The notes: generated by a model not told the origin, from the letters alone. DNA of 64,000 nt from CAJCJE01 sp963818685 (GCA_963818685.1 CAWFTJ010000007.1:1116001-1180000), one strand, 5' to 3'; shown: positions 8,080 to 20,483, counted from the first letter of the stretch. Numbers and translations are program-made.

Positions 8080-8955
8080 ATGGGAGACATCGACGGAGTG
8101 AACCTGGGCCGGTTCGGGGTGTGGACGTTCGACTTCGAGGACCAGCCCGCCGCGCTGATGCGCGAATCCATTCAGGAACTGGAGGAGCTCGGCTGGCGTG
8201 CGGTGTGGGTTCCGGAACTCAATGGCCGCGAGGCCATGACGCACGCCGGTTTTCTGCTGTCCTGCTCGCAGCGGATGCACGTGGTCAACGGCATCGCGCG
8301 GATCTTCTCGCGCGAGGCGAAGTGGACGCATGGCGCCAGCCTGCTGTTCGCCGACGCCTACCCGAACCGGCACGTGCTCGGTCTCGGCGTCGGCGGGGCC
8401 AAGCCGGGCGTCAAGCCGATGGAGGCGATGATCGACTACCTGGACGAACTGGACAAGATCGTCTCACCGAACCCGGCGCCCGCCGCGCCGATCCATCGCA
8501 TTCTCGCCGCCTACGGCCCGAAAATGCTCGAACTGGCCCGCGATCGCGCGCAGGGCGCACACACCTATCACGTGAACGTCGCGCACACCGCGCACGCACG
8601 CGAGATCCTCGGCCCCGACGCGTTCCTCGGCGTCGAGCAGGCGGTGCTGTTCGAACGCGATCCGTCCACCGCTCGCGCCGTCGCGCGCGAACACCTCGCC
8701 CTGTACCTGGCCAGCAAGTTCAACATCGCGAAGTTCCGCCGCCTCGGCTACACCGACGACGATCTCAGCGACGGCGGCAGCGACCGGTTCGTCGACGATC
8801 TGGTCACCTGGGGAGACCAGGACGCGATCATCGGAAAACTGCGCGAGCACGCCGAAGCGGGCGCCGATCACGTGGCCGTGCAGGTGATCGGCACCAAACC
8901 GGGCGAATCCACAATGCCGCACTGGCGAACCCTGGCCGAGGCGCTCCTGTCCTGA
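8080..8955 (+). CDS. LLM-class (luciferase-like, probably F420-dependent) oxidoreductase
   Basis: A 291-aa TIM-barrel protein of the bacterial luciferase-like superfamily. Features include RFGVWTFDFEDQPAALM at the N-terminus, LGWRAVWVPE, and HVLGLGVGG. The short length and missing insertions fit the F420-dependent branch common in actinobacteria. It should transfer hydride from F420H2 or FMNH2 to an organic substrate that cannot be named. It sits directly after the ArsR gene and ends at a strong hairpin terminator. Confidence 0.85.
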   Translation: MGDIDGVNLGRFGVWTFDFEDQPAALMRESIQELEELGWRAVWVPELNGREAMTHAGFLLSCSQRMHVVNGIARIFSREAKWTHGASLLFADAYPNRHVLGLGVGGAKPGVKPMEAMIDYLDELDKIVSPNPAPAAPIHRILAAYGPKMLELARDRAQGAHTYHVNVAHTAHAREILGPDAFLGVEQAVLFERDPSTARAVAREHLALYLASKFNIAKFRRLGYTDDDLSDGGSDRFVDDLVTWGDQDAIIGKLREHAEAGADHVAVQVIGTKPGESTMPHWRTLAEALLS

Positions 8956-8978
8956 GTGACCGTGCGGATCGAACGAGT

Positions 8979-9002
8979 GCGGGCGACCGCGTGGTCGCCC
9001 GC
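8979..9002 (+). terminator. Hairpin terminator after the LLM oxidoreductase
   Basis: GCGGGCGACC-GCGT-GGTCGCCCGC is a perfect 10-bp stem with a 4-base loop, 23 bases after the stop. There is no U-run, as is common in high-GC actinobacteria. Confidence 0.75.
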
Positions 9003-9015
9003 ACCCACTCGTCGC

Positions 9016-9180
9016 TAGTGTCCTGCGCCTGAAATTCGGTGGATAAGTTCGGTGATCCAGGTGGTGGCTGGCAAGGCGGAGGAGGAGCCGGTACCGCTGT
9101 TGTACCGGCGACGACGACAACGCCGCCAGGCGCCGCCTGGGCGCCGGAATTGCCACCACGATTTCTGGCGCCGGACACTA
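9016..9180. mobile_element. IS630-like MITE (non-autonomous mini-transposon)
   Basis: The left end CTAGTGTCCTGCGCCTGAAAT and the right end, read on the opposite strand (CTAGTGTCCGGCGCCAGAAAT), match at 19 of 21 bases and are flanked by TA on each side. This is the ends-plus-TA layout of IS630/Tc1-type elements. The interior, about 120 bases, has no coding capacity. Insertion was next to the VOC gene's stop codon. The right-hand TA forms part of that TAG, and the left-hand TAG would restore it if the element were removed. Confidence 0.75.
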
Positions 9181-9591
9181 GTTGCTCGGTTCGCTGATGT
9201 TGACCATCCACGGGATACCGAAGCGGTCGAGGCACATCCCGAACTCGTCGCCCCAAGCCTGCTTTTCCAACGGCATCATCACGGTGCCGCCATCGGTCAG
9301 TTTCTCCCAGTAGCCGCGCAGATCCGCGCCGTCGTCGCCACTGAGGCTGATGGTGATGTTGTTGCCCGGCTTGTGCTCCATGTTCGGCGGCGTATCCGCC
9401 GCCATCAGGGCGAACCCGGACGGCGTTTCCAGGTTGGCGTGCATGATTCCGTCCGCGACGCCTGGATCGTTCATGCCGAACTCGCCGAATGTCGTCATGT
9501 TCAGCTCACCGCCGAACACGCTCTGGTAGAACTCCATCGCCTTGCGGGTGTCCCCGGCGAAACTGAGGTAAGGATTCAAGCGCGAAGCCAT
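9178..9591 (-). CDS. VOC-family (glyoxalase/PhnB-like) protein
   Basis: A 137-aa single vicinal-oxygen-chelate domain of the PhnB / 3-demethylubiquinone-methyltransferase-like branch. It begins LNPYLSFAGDTRKAMEFY and includes FGGELNMTTFGEFG, IMHANLETPSGFALMAAD, and the closing WGDEFGMCLDRFGIPWMVN. Proteins of this type bind a metal or small ligand. Actinobacterial members are mostly uncharacterised. ATG 9591 is the start because homology begins there, although the frame is open further upstream. Its stop codon is formed at the edge of the mini-transposon. Confidence 0.9.
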   Translation of the reverse strand: MASRLNPYLSFAGDTRKAMEFYQSVFGGELNMTTFGEFGMNDPGVADGIMHANLETPSGFALMAADTPPNMEHKPGNNITISLSGDDGADLRGYWEKLTDGGTVMMPLEKQAWGDEFGMCLDRFGIPWMVNISEPSN

Positions 9592-10091
9592 GATGTGCTC
9601 CGAACGTCGGCAATAAGCACGCATCCTGCCAGGCGTGTCCAGTTTCGACAACGCGAACATCAGCCGGTAACCGGCACCTCGCACCGCGAAGGCGCCCACG
9701 ACACGAAGCCGAGCAGCGGGAGCGCCGCCAACGGCACATTCACCCGCACGGGTGGACCGAACCTGGGCGAAACCCAGGCCGAACCAGGCAGGCCCGTCCC
9801 GTCCGCGCACATGGGCAGCGTGACCGCCGCTTCCGCACGGCGAGATCCGCGCGGAATGCGCGACCGAAGCGACCCGGCGCATACCGTCGACCTCCCGCCC
9901 GCGGAGTTCGCGGCACTTGACATCGCGGTCGGCTGCGAGGGCGCCTTGTCCGCCCATCGACTCCGATTGTCCGCATTCCGGGCAGCTCCCAAGAAGCGGC
10001 TGGTGACGGAAAGGTATAGGCTGCGCCGGTTCAGCCTGCCAGCTGAGAACACGCTCAGTAACTCCGCGCTATCCGAGAGCTAGGACAACAC
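9592..10091. other. 500-base stretch without a recognisable gene
   Basis: Open frames exist on both strands but none shows a family motif, a convincing start or consistent codon bias. They look like chance or decayed sequence. The last 90 bases contain two small hairpins (AGGCTG/CAGCCT and CTGAG/CTCAG) that could form a leader in front of the 11-codon frame at 10092. Confidence 0.4.
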
Positions 10092-10127
10092 ATGTTTGCA
10101 GGTGGCGAAGAGGGCGGCGACAAGTAA
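10092..10127 (+). CDS. Possible 11-codon small ORF, MFAGGEEGGDK
   Basis: ATG at 10092 is preceded by AGGA at six bases' distance and the frame ends with TAA, a rare stop in this sequence. Two hairpins precede it and a Rho-independent-style terminator starts 16 bases after the stop, so a transcript of roughly 150-200 bases would be nearly complete in itself. It could be a small protein or the coding part of a regulatory RNA. No homologue is known to me. Protein-level support is absent, so confidence is low. Confidence 0.3.
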   Translation: MFAGGEEGGDK

Positions 10128-10135
10128 GCCGTCCG

Positions 10136-11053
10136 TCAACGCGAAGGGTGCCCTTCGAACTGGGGGGCACCCTTTTGCTTGAGGTCCAGCCGCATTCCCA
10201 CCCGCATGTCCTGCGGAATGTCGTGTGCGTTCAGAGTGACCTCGATGCGGCCGTACTTGTTGGGTTTGGCCTCAAGAGAATAATCGTCCCGGCCGCGCAC
10301 CAGACCGATCGGATCGACAAAGGTTTCGCGTCCCACCGGCAGCGCTATGGAATAGCTGAGCTCCGAGATCGGCCGCCTGAACTCGACGACGAACTCGTCC
10401 GGCTCGTTGTCCTTGACCAGGCGGGTCCACTTCTTCGGCCAGTGCTGGTCGATGACCATGGTGATCTCGTCGCCCTGTCGTGCCGGCACGCCGAAATGCG
10501 CCAGGACTTCCAGCCGTGAACTGCTGATCCAGTTGGTGGTGCCGTCCCAACGCGTACCGCCGATGCCGTCGACTTCGAGGGTACGCAGCCGCATCTGAAC
10601 TTTTCTGCGTTCCCAGTCGCTGTGATCTCGGCGAGAACCGGTGAGGAGTCGGAAGAAATCAAGATATTCGCACTCGACGACTGCGGTGACGGTGATGCTT
10701 TCGGTCGCGTCGCCGTTGCCGTTGATCTCGGAGAACTGTTCCCAGCGGACGATTCGCCAGGAATGGTGATAGCGCTCCTGGAGCACTTCGCAGTAATGTC
10801 CGAGCAGCCGTTGATAGAGGTCCGTACGGCGACGCCATTCCACCCGGTTGGCGATGAGCAGAGTGTACAAGCCGATCAGGCCGAGGAAGACCGCGACAAT
10901 GGCGCCCGCCTTGATCGCCGTGCTGCCGAACAGGGTGCTCAGCACTCCGCCGAAAGCAAGTATTCCGAGCACGCCTTCGGCCAGGCCGACAATGCCGGTG
11001 TAGACGACATAATCCCGCAGCCATTCCAAAAAGCTCTTGAGCATCCAGGACAC
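10136..11053 (-). CDS. Two-TM membrane protein with C-terminal beta-rich domain, unknown function
   Basis: 305 aa. GTG at 11053 has AGAAGGGT just before it. Two transmembrane helices (about residues 18-41, TGIVGLAEGVLGILAFGG..., and 47-68, AGAIVAVFLGLIGLYTLL) anchor a long soluble domain. That domain has alternating beta-strand patterns and many Arg/Asp/Glu residues (RRTDLYQRLLGHYCEVLQ, RKVQMRLRTLEVDGIGG, KKWTRLVKDNEPDEFVVEF). No enzymatic motif or known family is recognised. Its final codons overlap a terminator hairpin belonging to the opposite strand. Confidence 0.8.
   Translation of the reverse strand: MSWMLKSFLEWLRDYVVYTGIVGLAEGVLGILAFGGVLSTLFGSTAIKAGAIVAVFLGLIGLYTLLIANRVEWRRRTDLYQRLLGHYCEVLQERYHHSWRIVRWEQFSEINGNGDATESITVTAVVECEYLDFFRLLTGSRRDHSDWERRKVQMRLRTLEVDGIGGTRWDGTTNWISSSRLEVLAHFGVPARQGDEITMVIDQHWPKKWTRLVKDNEPDEFVVEFRRPISELSYSIALPVGRETFVDPIGLVRGRDDYSLEAKPNKYGRIEVTLNAHDIPQDMRVGMRLDLKQKGAPQFEGHPSR
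10144..10180 (+). terminator. Intrinsic terminator downstream of the small ORF
   Basis: AAGGGTGCCC and GGGCACCCTT form a 10-bp stem with an 11-base loop, followed by TTGCTT. It lies inside the last codons of the convergent membrane-protein gene. Confidence 0.7.
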
Positions 11054-11161
11054 CCTTCTGGTGACGCTGCCCTGCGGTAACGATCCAGCCTAGTATGGGC
11101 CGGCATCAGCGGCACTCGTACATATGGGTGTGGTGATCGAGAGAAAATCGAAATAGCGCTG

Positions 11162-12087
11162 TCAGTTCTTGGTGGCGAGCGAGCGGAGGAAGAAGGTCAG
11201 GTTGGCGGGGCGCTCGGCGAGCCTGCGCATGAAGTAGCCGTACCACTGGGTGCCGTAGGGCAGGTACACCCGAATCCGGTTGCCCTCGTTGGCGAGCCGC
11301 TGCTGTTCGGCCGGGCGGATGCCGTACAGCATCTGGTACTCGAAGCTGTCCGAGTTCCGACCCTCGTCGGCGGCGAGCTTGCCGGCGATGGCGATCAGGC
11401 GGGGATCGTGGGATGCGACCATCGGATAGCCGGAACCGGCCATCAACACCTTGAGACAGCGGACGTAGGACAGGTCGACCTCTGGTTTCGTCGCGAACGC
11501 GACCGATGCGGGCTCGGCGTACGCGCCCTTGCACAGCCGGATCCGCGAGCCTGCGGTGGCGAGGTCGCGGCAGTCGCCCTCGGTGCGGCGCAGGTACGCC
11601 TGGAGCACCGCGCCGACCCACGGGAAGTCGCGCCGCAGTTCGTGCAGCACGGTCAGGGTGGCGTCGGTGGTGGTGTGGTCCTCCATGTCCAGGGTGACGG
11701 TGGCGCCGACCTCGTCGGCGGCGACGCAGATCCGGCGCGCGTTGTCCAGGGTGAGGCCGGCGTCGAGCTGCTGACCGACCGCGGACAGCTTCACCGACAC
11801 CTCGGCCCGGTCCGTGAAACCCTTGTCCGCCAATCGCTTCAGCAACTCCTGGTAGGCCCGTACGGTGGCGTCGGCAGCCTCCGCGCTGGTGGTGTCCTCG
11901 CCGAGGTGGTCCAGGGTGACCAGCAGGCCCGATGCCAGCAGGTGGCCGGTGGTGTCGATGGCGTCGGTGACCGAGTCGCCCGCGATGAACCTGCGCACCA
12001 CCGGCCGGGTCAGCGGGGAGCGTTCGACGACCGAACGCGCGGCGGTGGAACGGGCGGCGGCGTGCAGCATCGATGCGAGCACGGTCA

Positions 12088-12088
<1 letters not shown>
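11162..12088 (-). CDS. putA: Proline dehydrogenase
   Basis: A 308-aa monofunctional proline dehydrogenase (FAD TIM barrel) that oxidises L-proline to pyrroline-5-carboxylate and passes electrons to the respiratory chain. Visible signatures are EVSVKLSAVGQQLD, TVTLDMEDHTTTDATL, QAYLRRTEGDCRDL (FAD/proline site), RLCKGAYAEPASVAF, and the C-terminal YGTQWYGYFMRRLAERPAN with the conserved Arg pair that binds the proline carboxylate. ATG 12088 overlaps the stop of pruA (TGATG), so the two are translationally coupled. Probably activated by the divergent PucR regulator in response to proline. Confidence 0.95.
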
Positions 12089-13714
<1,626 letters not shown>

Positions 13715-13748
13715 GCCGTCAGGCTAGACAGCGGTACACGGCAATTGC

Positions 13749-13792
13749 TTGTTCGATCGGCTAAGGTTCAAAGGTAGAACTTGTACGATTGG
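13749..13792. promoter_or_regulatory. Direct repeats between pruA and the PucR gene
   Basis: TTGTTCGATCGG (13749-13760) and TTGTACGATTGG (13781-13792) match at 10 of 12 bases with start-to-start spacing of 32, about three helical turns. They are candidate PucR-type activator sites for the proline operon. Confidence 0.35.
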
Positions 13793-13798
13793 ACAGCG

Positions 13799-15367
13799 AT
13801 GGCCAGCTTGCAACAGGTGCTGATCGCGCTCGGTGACCCGCTCGTCGAGCTGCGCACCGCCCCGGACGGCCTGGAACTCGACATCCGCGACGTGGTCATC
13901 GTCGAGCCGGACGATCGCCCCGAACTCGGTCAAGGCGACCTGGCCATGGTCGTCGGCGCGCGGGACAGGGCAGCGTTGCCGCTGGTGCGGGCGGCCGGGC
14001 GGCAACACGCGGCGGCCGTCGCGGTGAAGGTGGACGACGAACGGGCCGCTGATCCGCTGGCCAAGGCCGCGCAGGATGCCGGGATCACGCTGCTCGCGGT
14101 GCCGGTCGAGGTGCGCTGGGAACAGTTCGAGGCGCTGGTCAGGGGAGTGCTGGACACCGCGCGCGAGGCCGAGGACGCGGACGACGGCGAGGTGCTCGGC
14201 GACCTGTTCACCCTCGCTCAGACGATAGCCGGCCTGACCGGTGGCAGCGTCAGTATCGAGGACACCGCCAGCCGGGTGCTCGCCTACTCACGCTCCGACG
14301 ACGACGTCGACGAGCTGCGCCGACTGTCCATTTTGGGCAGACAGGGTCCCGAGCAGTACCTGGCGATGCTGCGTGAATGGGGGGTGTACCAACGGTTGCG
14401 GGCGACCGAGGACGTGGTGCGCATCGACGAACACCCAGAGCTGGGTATCCGGCCACGGCTCGCGGTCGGCGTGCACGCGGGTGGGCGACCCTTGGGCAGC
14501 ATCTGGGTGCAGCAGGGCGCGGCCCCGCTCGCCGACGGCGCCGAACAGGCCCTGCTCGGCGCGGCGCGGGTCACCGCGTTGCAACTGGTCCGGCGGCTGC
14601 GCGCGGGCGAGAAGTTCCGCGACGACCTGCTCGCCGGCCTGCTGGGCGGCCGGATCGACGCGCGGTCGGTGGCACGGCAGGTCGGCGCCGACCCGGACAA
14701 GCCGGCGGCCGTTGTGGTGTTCGTCCTGCGCGACGAGGCCGACCACGCCGACCGCACCGGGCGCGAACTGCGCCGCGTCGAACTGGTCTCGGTGATCTCC
14801 GTGCACGCCGCCGCCTACCGGCGCAGCGCCCTGGTCACCCAGTCCGGCGACCGCACCTACGTCCTGCTGCCCGACCTCGAATCCGAGGGCGGCCTCGTCG
14901 GCCTGACCCGCGACATGGTCACGGCGGCCGCCCGCCAACTCCGCGTGCGCACCCGCGCCGCGATCGGTCGCATCGTGCCCGGCATCGCCGAGGTGCGTGC
15001 GTCGCGCGAGGAGGCCGACCGGGTGCTCGACGCGTTGACCGAGGACATCGACCCGGACGTGGCGACCCTGGCGGAGGTCCGGTCGCGCGTGCTGGTCGGC
15101 GAGACCCTTGCCCTGCTCGTCGAGCGTCCGAGCCTGCGCGATCCGCGACTGACCGCGCTCGCCGCGCACGACAGCCAGCTCGCCCCGTCCCTGCTCGCCT
15201 ACCTCGACGCGCTCGGTGACGTGCGCACGGCCGCGGCTCGCCTGCACGTGCACCCGAACACGTTGCGCTACCGGGTGCGTCGAGCCGCCGAACTCACCGG
15301 CATCGACCTCGACGATCCCCTCGTGCGCCTGTTCGCCGGTCTACAGCTGCGGCTGCCGTCGACCTGA
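13799..15367 (+). CDS. PucR-family regulator, probable proline-utilisation activator
   Basis: About 522 aa. Layout is typical of PucR/CdaR-type proteins: an N-terminal PucR sensor region (LIALGDPLVELRTAPDGL ... VRDVVIVEPDDRPELG-type segment), a central GGDEF-like domain (residues about 270-400) and the C-terminal PucR HTH (GDVRTAAARLHVHPNTLRYR). PucR-type activators such as PutR of Bacillus control proline catabolic genes. Divergent location next to pruA-putA supports that role here. ATG 13799 is preferred over TTG 13781, because the upstream codon lies in a direct-repeat element and homology starts at MASLQQ. Confidence 0.88.
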   Translation: MASLQQVLIALGDPLVELRTAPDGLELDIRDVVIVEPDDRPELGQGDLAMVVGARDRAALPLVRAAGRQHAAAVAVKVDDERAADPLAKAAQDAGITLLAVPVEVRWEQFEALVRGVLDTAREAEDADDGEVLGDLFTLAQTIAGLTGGSVSIEDTASRVLAYSRSDDDVDELRRLSILGRQGPEQYLAMLREWGVYQRLRATEDVVRIDEHPELGIRPRLAVGVHAGGRPLGSIWVQQGAAPLADGAEQALLGAARVTALQLVRRLRAGEKFRDDLLAGLLGGRIDARSVARQVGADPDKPAAVVVFVLRDEADHADRTGRELRRVELVSVISVHAAAYRRSALVTQSGDRTYVLLPDLESEGGLVGLTRDMVTAAARQLRVRTRAAIGRIVPGIAEVRASREEADRVLDALTEDIDPDVATLAEVRSRVLVGETLALLVERPSLRDPRLTALAAHDSQLAPSLLAYLDALGDVRTAAARLHVHPNTLRYRVRRAAELTGIDLDDPLVRLFAGLQLRLPST

Positions 15368-15518
15368 TTGAGGCACGTTCTGCTCGCGTCGAGCTGACGC
15401 AAACTCCCCGGTTTCGTCCTGTTCGGCGACGCCATGCGCGCCTGCCGATACGTTGACGGTCATGGCGGGCCGACGCCTAGATTTGATTGATTCCAGAAAA
15501 TACGCAAGACTGCCGTCC

Positions 15519-15953
15519 GTGCCCACGACCTCGGAGTTCGAGCGCCTGCTGCGCGGGGCGGCGCTTCGGGTGACGCGGCCGCGGATCGCGGTGCTGGGCG
15601 CCGTCTACGCGCATCCGCACGCCGACACCGACTCGATCATCGGCGTGGTGCGGGAGGAACTCGCGGACGTCTCCCACCAGGCCATCTACGACGTACTCAA
15701 GGCGTTGACCACGGCGGGACTGGTCCGCCGCATCCAGCCGTCGCATTCGGTTGCGCGCTACGAGTCCCGGGTCGGTGACAACCACCACCACGTCGTGTGC
15801 CGCTCCTGCGGTGCCATCGCCGACGCCGACTGTGCCGTCGGCGCCACCCCCTGTCTGGCCCCGTCCGAGGACCACGGCTTCACCATCGACGAGGCCGAGG
15901 TCATCTACTGGGGCCGGTGCCCCGACTGCTCCACCGCAACCACTGGTTCCTGA
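15519..15953 (+). CDS. furA: Fur-family repressor FurA
   Basis: About 144 aa. N-terminal winged helix (LRVTRPRIAVLGAVYAHPHA, DVSHQAIYDVLKALTTAGLV) followed by the dimerisation/metal domain with HHHVVC, CRSCG and CPDC. These supply the regulatory His cluster and the structural Cys pairs. Located 29 bases upstream of katG, as in mycobacteria and streptomycetes, where FurA represses furA-katG and releases under peroxide stress. GTG 15519 is chosen because family homology begins at PTTSEFERLL. The AT-rich run just upstream (TTTGATTGATTCCAG) is a plausible FurA operator. Confidence 0.93.
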   Translation: MPTTSEFERLLRGAALRVTRPRIAVLGAVYAHPHADTDSIIGVVREELADVSHQAIYDVLKALTTAGLVRRIQPSHSVARYESRVGDNHHHVVCRSCGAIADADCAVGATPCLAPSEDHGFTIDEAEVIYWGRCPDCSTATTGS

Positions 15954-15982
15954 GCGCACGCTCCCCTTCCGGAAGGATTCCC

Positions 15983-18208
<2,226 letters not shown>

Positions 18209-18219
18209 TCCGATGGCGT

Positions 18220-18247
18220 CCGGGCCGGCCAGGCGTGGCCGGCCCGG
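18220..18247 (+). terminator. Terminator hairpin between katG and the convergent carboxypeptidase
   Basis: CCGGGCCGGCCA-GGCG-TGGCCGGCCCGG is a perfect 12-bp stem 11 bases after the katG stop. It can act in both directions. Confidence 0.8.
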
Positions 18248-18257
18248 CGCTCGTTGC

Positions 18258-19229
18258 TCACCTGGGCGGCGCGTGGTCGATGCTCGGCAGGGCCTGCTCG
18301 ATGCCCTCGATGAGTTGCCGGCTGGCATCCAGCGCCGCCGCCAGCCCAGCATCCGGTGGCCCGCCAGGATTCTGGTAGAGCACGACGCCGACGATCAGCC
18401 GCGACCCGGACCCGTCGCTCGCGCGGGCGGCCCACATCAGCGCGCCGCCCGCCGCGGTGGTCGAGCCGGTCTTGATGCCGATCACGCCGTCCCGACCGAG
18501 CAGGGTGTTCGTGTTGACGATGGTTTCCGGCACGCCCGGCACCCGAACCGAGCGCAGCGCCACGATCGAGGCGAGCGCCGGGTCGCCGAGCGCGGCGCGG
18601 GCCAGGATCAGCTGGTCGGTCGCTGTGCTCGTGGTCGAGTTCTCGACGCCGCTCGCGCCGGTGTAGGTGGTTCGGTGCATGCCGAGTTCGGCCGCGCTCG
18701 CGTTCATCTTCTCGACGAAGGCGTCCTGGCTGCCCGCGTCCCAACGTGCGAACAGCCGCGCGATGTTGTTGCCGGACGGGATCAGCATCAACTCCAGCAG
18801 TTGCCGCTCGGCGAACCGCTGCCCGGCACGCACCGGAACGGTGGACTCACCGTCGCCCGACTCGGACTCGTGCTGCGCCTGCTCGTCGACGGTGATCGCG
18901 GGCCCGTCGTCGTCCCGCAACGGATGGTCGTGCAACACGACGTACGCGGTCATCACCTTGGTGACGCTCGCGATCGGCACCGGCGTCGAGTCACCGCTCG
19001 AACCAAGGCCGCCGACGCCCTCGATCTCGGCGGCCGCCTGACCCTCGCTCGGCCACGGCAGGCTCGGCACGGTGACCGTGCCCGCCGTCACCGTCGGCGG
19101 GCGGGTCGCCCTGGTCGCCAGAAACGCCCCCACCGCAACGACAACCAGCGCCAACGCGACGACGACCAGCACCCAGCGGCGCGACCGGCCACGGCCCGGC
19201 AAGGCCGGTGTTCTGCTGATCGTCTGCAT
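18258..19229 (-). CDS. D-alanyl-D-alanine carboxypeptidase-like protein (S11)
   Basis: 323 aa. One N-terminal transmembrane anchor (residues about 19-38, WVLVVVALALVVVAVGAFLA) places the catalytic domain outside the membrane. The penicillin-binding triad is present: S88-V-T-K91 in PIASVTKVMTAY, SGNN, and KTG in GIKTGST. It trims the terminal D-Ala from peptidoglycan stem peptides. The domain is short, without the extra C-terminal domain of larger DacA proteins. It lies 69 bases after the FAD reductase on the same strand and may share its transcript. Confidence 0.93.
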   Translation of the reverse strand: MQTISRTPALPGRGRSRRWVLVVVALALVVVAVGAFLATRATRPPTVTAGTVTVPSLPWPSEGQAAAEIEGVGGLGSSGDSTPVPIASVTKVMTAYVVLHDHPLRDDDGPAITVDEQAQHESESGDGESTVPVRAGQRFAERQLLELMLIPSGNNIARLFARWDAGSQDAFVEKMNASAAELGMHRTTYTGASGVENSTTSTATDQLILARAALGDPALASIVALRSVRVPGVPETIVNTNTLLGRDGVIGIKTGSTTAAGGALMWAARASDGSGSRLIVGVVLYQNPGGPPDAGLAAALDASRQLIEGIEQALPSIDHAPPR

Positions 19230-19298
19230 CGGCCCTCCGGGATGTGCCAGGTCATTCGCGTTACCCGGCCATCCTGGAAAAGCTGCTTCACCGCGCCG

Positions 19299-20483
19299 TC
19301 ATGGTCGTTCGACAGTTCCGCGACGCGTTCGTAACACTGGTCGGACCAGACGTCGAGCCGTGCGCAGCAAGCCGTGCGCGTTGAGCAGTCCGTCGCCGAG
19401 GCCCAGATCGACGAACGAGTCGAAGACCCGCTGATCCCGTCCTGCCGAGGCAACGGCCGCATCGATCACCCGAGGCGTCGCGGTCAGGGCGGCGGCGAGA
19501 TCGGTGTGCCGCAGATGCCGCCCGAGCCGAGCACGCAGGGCGCGCGCGTAACGCGGCCCAGGATCAGGCCCGACGGCGGCGGCGCCGGCCAGCGCACCCG
19601 AGATCACCGCGTAGCAGATGCCCTCGCCGGTCAACGGGTTGATCAGCGCGGCCGCGTCGCCCGCGAGCAACACCCGTCCGTGTGCGATCGAGAGCCGCCC
19701 GGTCGACAGCGGCAACCGGTGCGCACGCAAGCCGCTCGGCCGGGCGTCCGGCAGCAGTTCGCGCAGGCGTTGTTCGAGATGCGCCCTGGTCAGCGGTGCG
19801 TCGCTGAGAATTTCGCCGTAGCCGACATTGGCCCTGCCGTCGCCGATCGGAAAGACCCAGGCATAGGCGGGCCAGTTCGTCGCGGTCATCCGCAGCAGCT
19901 GTTCGTTGGCGGGCCAGGGATCGGCAGGCGCATAACCCCGGATGGCCAGCGCCACCGTGCCCCGCCGTGCCGAACGCCGTTCGTTCGTCGAACGATCGGT
20001 GATCGTTCGACGAACGGTGGATTCGGCGCCGTCCGCGCCGATGACGACGGCCGCCCTGGTGCCGTCGTCAAGCACCACCTCGTCCTCATCGACGGTCAGT
20101 GAGCGCACCGTGTGCCTGCGAAGCACCGCGCCGGCCGCGACGGCCGCGCGGACCAGGCGTTCGTCGAACACCGTTCGGGGCACGACAAACCCAGTTCGCG
20201 GCATCGTTCGTGCGGCCGTCGCACCGAGGGGCGCGCACAGGCGGAGCCGGGTGATCGGGGCGGACCCGGCGACCAACTCGTCCCGGTCGACGCCGAGCCC
20301 CGCGAGCACGTCGAGGGCGTGCGGGGCGATGCCGTCGCCGCACACCTTGTCGCGCGGAAACGCGGCCGAGTCGACGAGTAGGACCCTGGCGCCCCTGCTG
20401 GTTCGAAGGGCGCCGAGCGCGGCGGCCGCACCTGCCGGGCCCGCGCCGACGATCACCACGTCCCAGCGGGCGGCTACGGCCAT
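19299..20483 (-). CDS. Geranylgeranyl reductase-family FAD oxidoreductase
   Basis: A 394-aa flavoprotein of the geranylgeranyl reductase/PHBH-like superfamily. It contains the FAD Rossmann motif GAGPAGAAAALGAL, the subgroup signature FPRDKVCGDGIAP, the cofactor segment VIGADGAEST, and the second FAD motif LLAGDAAALINPLTGEGI. Such enzymes saturate prenyl double bonds, for instance of menaquinone side chains, in actinobacteria. The precise substrate is inferred only by family. A perfect 16-bp inverted repeat lies inside its coding sequence, encoding the charged RRTITDRSTNERRS stretch. It is divergent from the large carboxylase gene. Confidence 0.88.
   Translation of the reverse strand: MAVAARWDVVIVGAGPAGAAAALGALRTSRGARVLLVDSAAFPRDKVCGDGIAPHALDVLAGLGVDRDELVAGSAPITRLRLCAPLGATAARTMPRTGFVVPRTVFDERLVRAAVAAGAVLRRHTVRSLTVDEDEVVLDDGTRAAVVIGADGAESTVRRTITDRSTNERRSARRGTVALAIRGYAPADPWPANEQLLRMTATNWPAYAWVFPIGDGRANVGYGEILSDAPLTRAHLEQRLRELLPDARPSGLRAHRLPLSTGRLSIAHGRVLLAGDAAALINPLTGEGICYAVISGALAGAAAVGPDPGPRYARALRARLGRHLRHTDLAAALTATPRVIDAAVASAGRDQRVFDSFVDLGLGDGLLNAHGLLRTARRLVRPVLRTRRGTVERP
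19982..20016. repeat. Perfect 16-bp inverted repeat inside the reductase gene
   Basis: CGTTCGTCGAACGATC, spacer GGT, GATCGTTCGACGAACG. All 16 positions pair. It is unusually long for a chance hairpin in coding DNA and each arm contains the smaller palindrome TTCGTCGAA-like core. Confidence 0.85.

Noticed and set aside
9660..10052. Possible genes between the VOC gene and the small ORF
   Set aside because: Open frames on both strands lack family motifs, ribosome binding sites and consistent codon bias.
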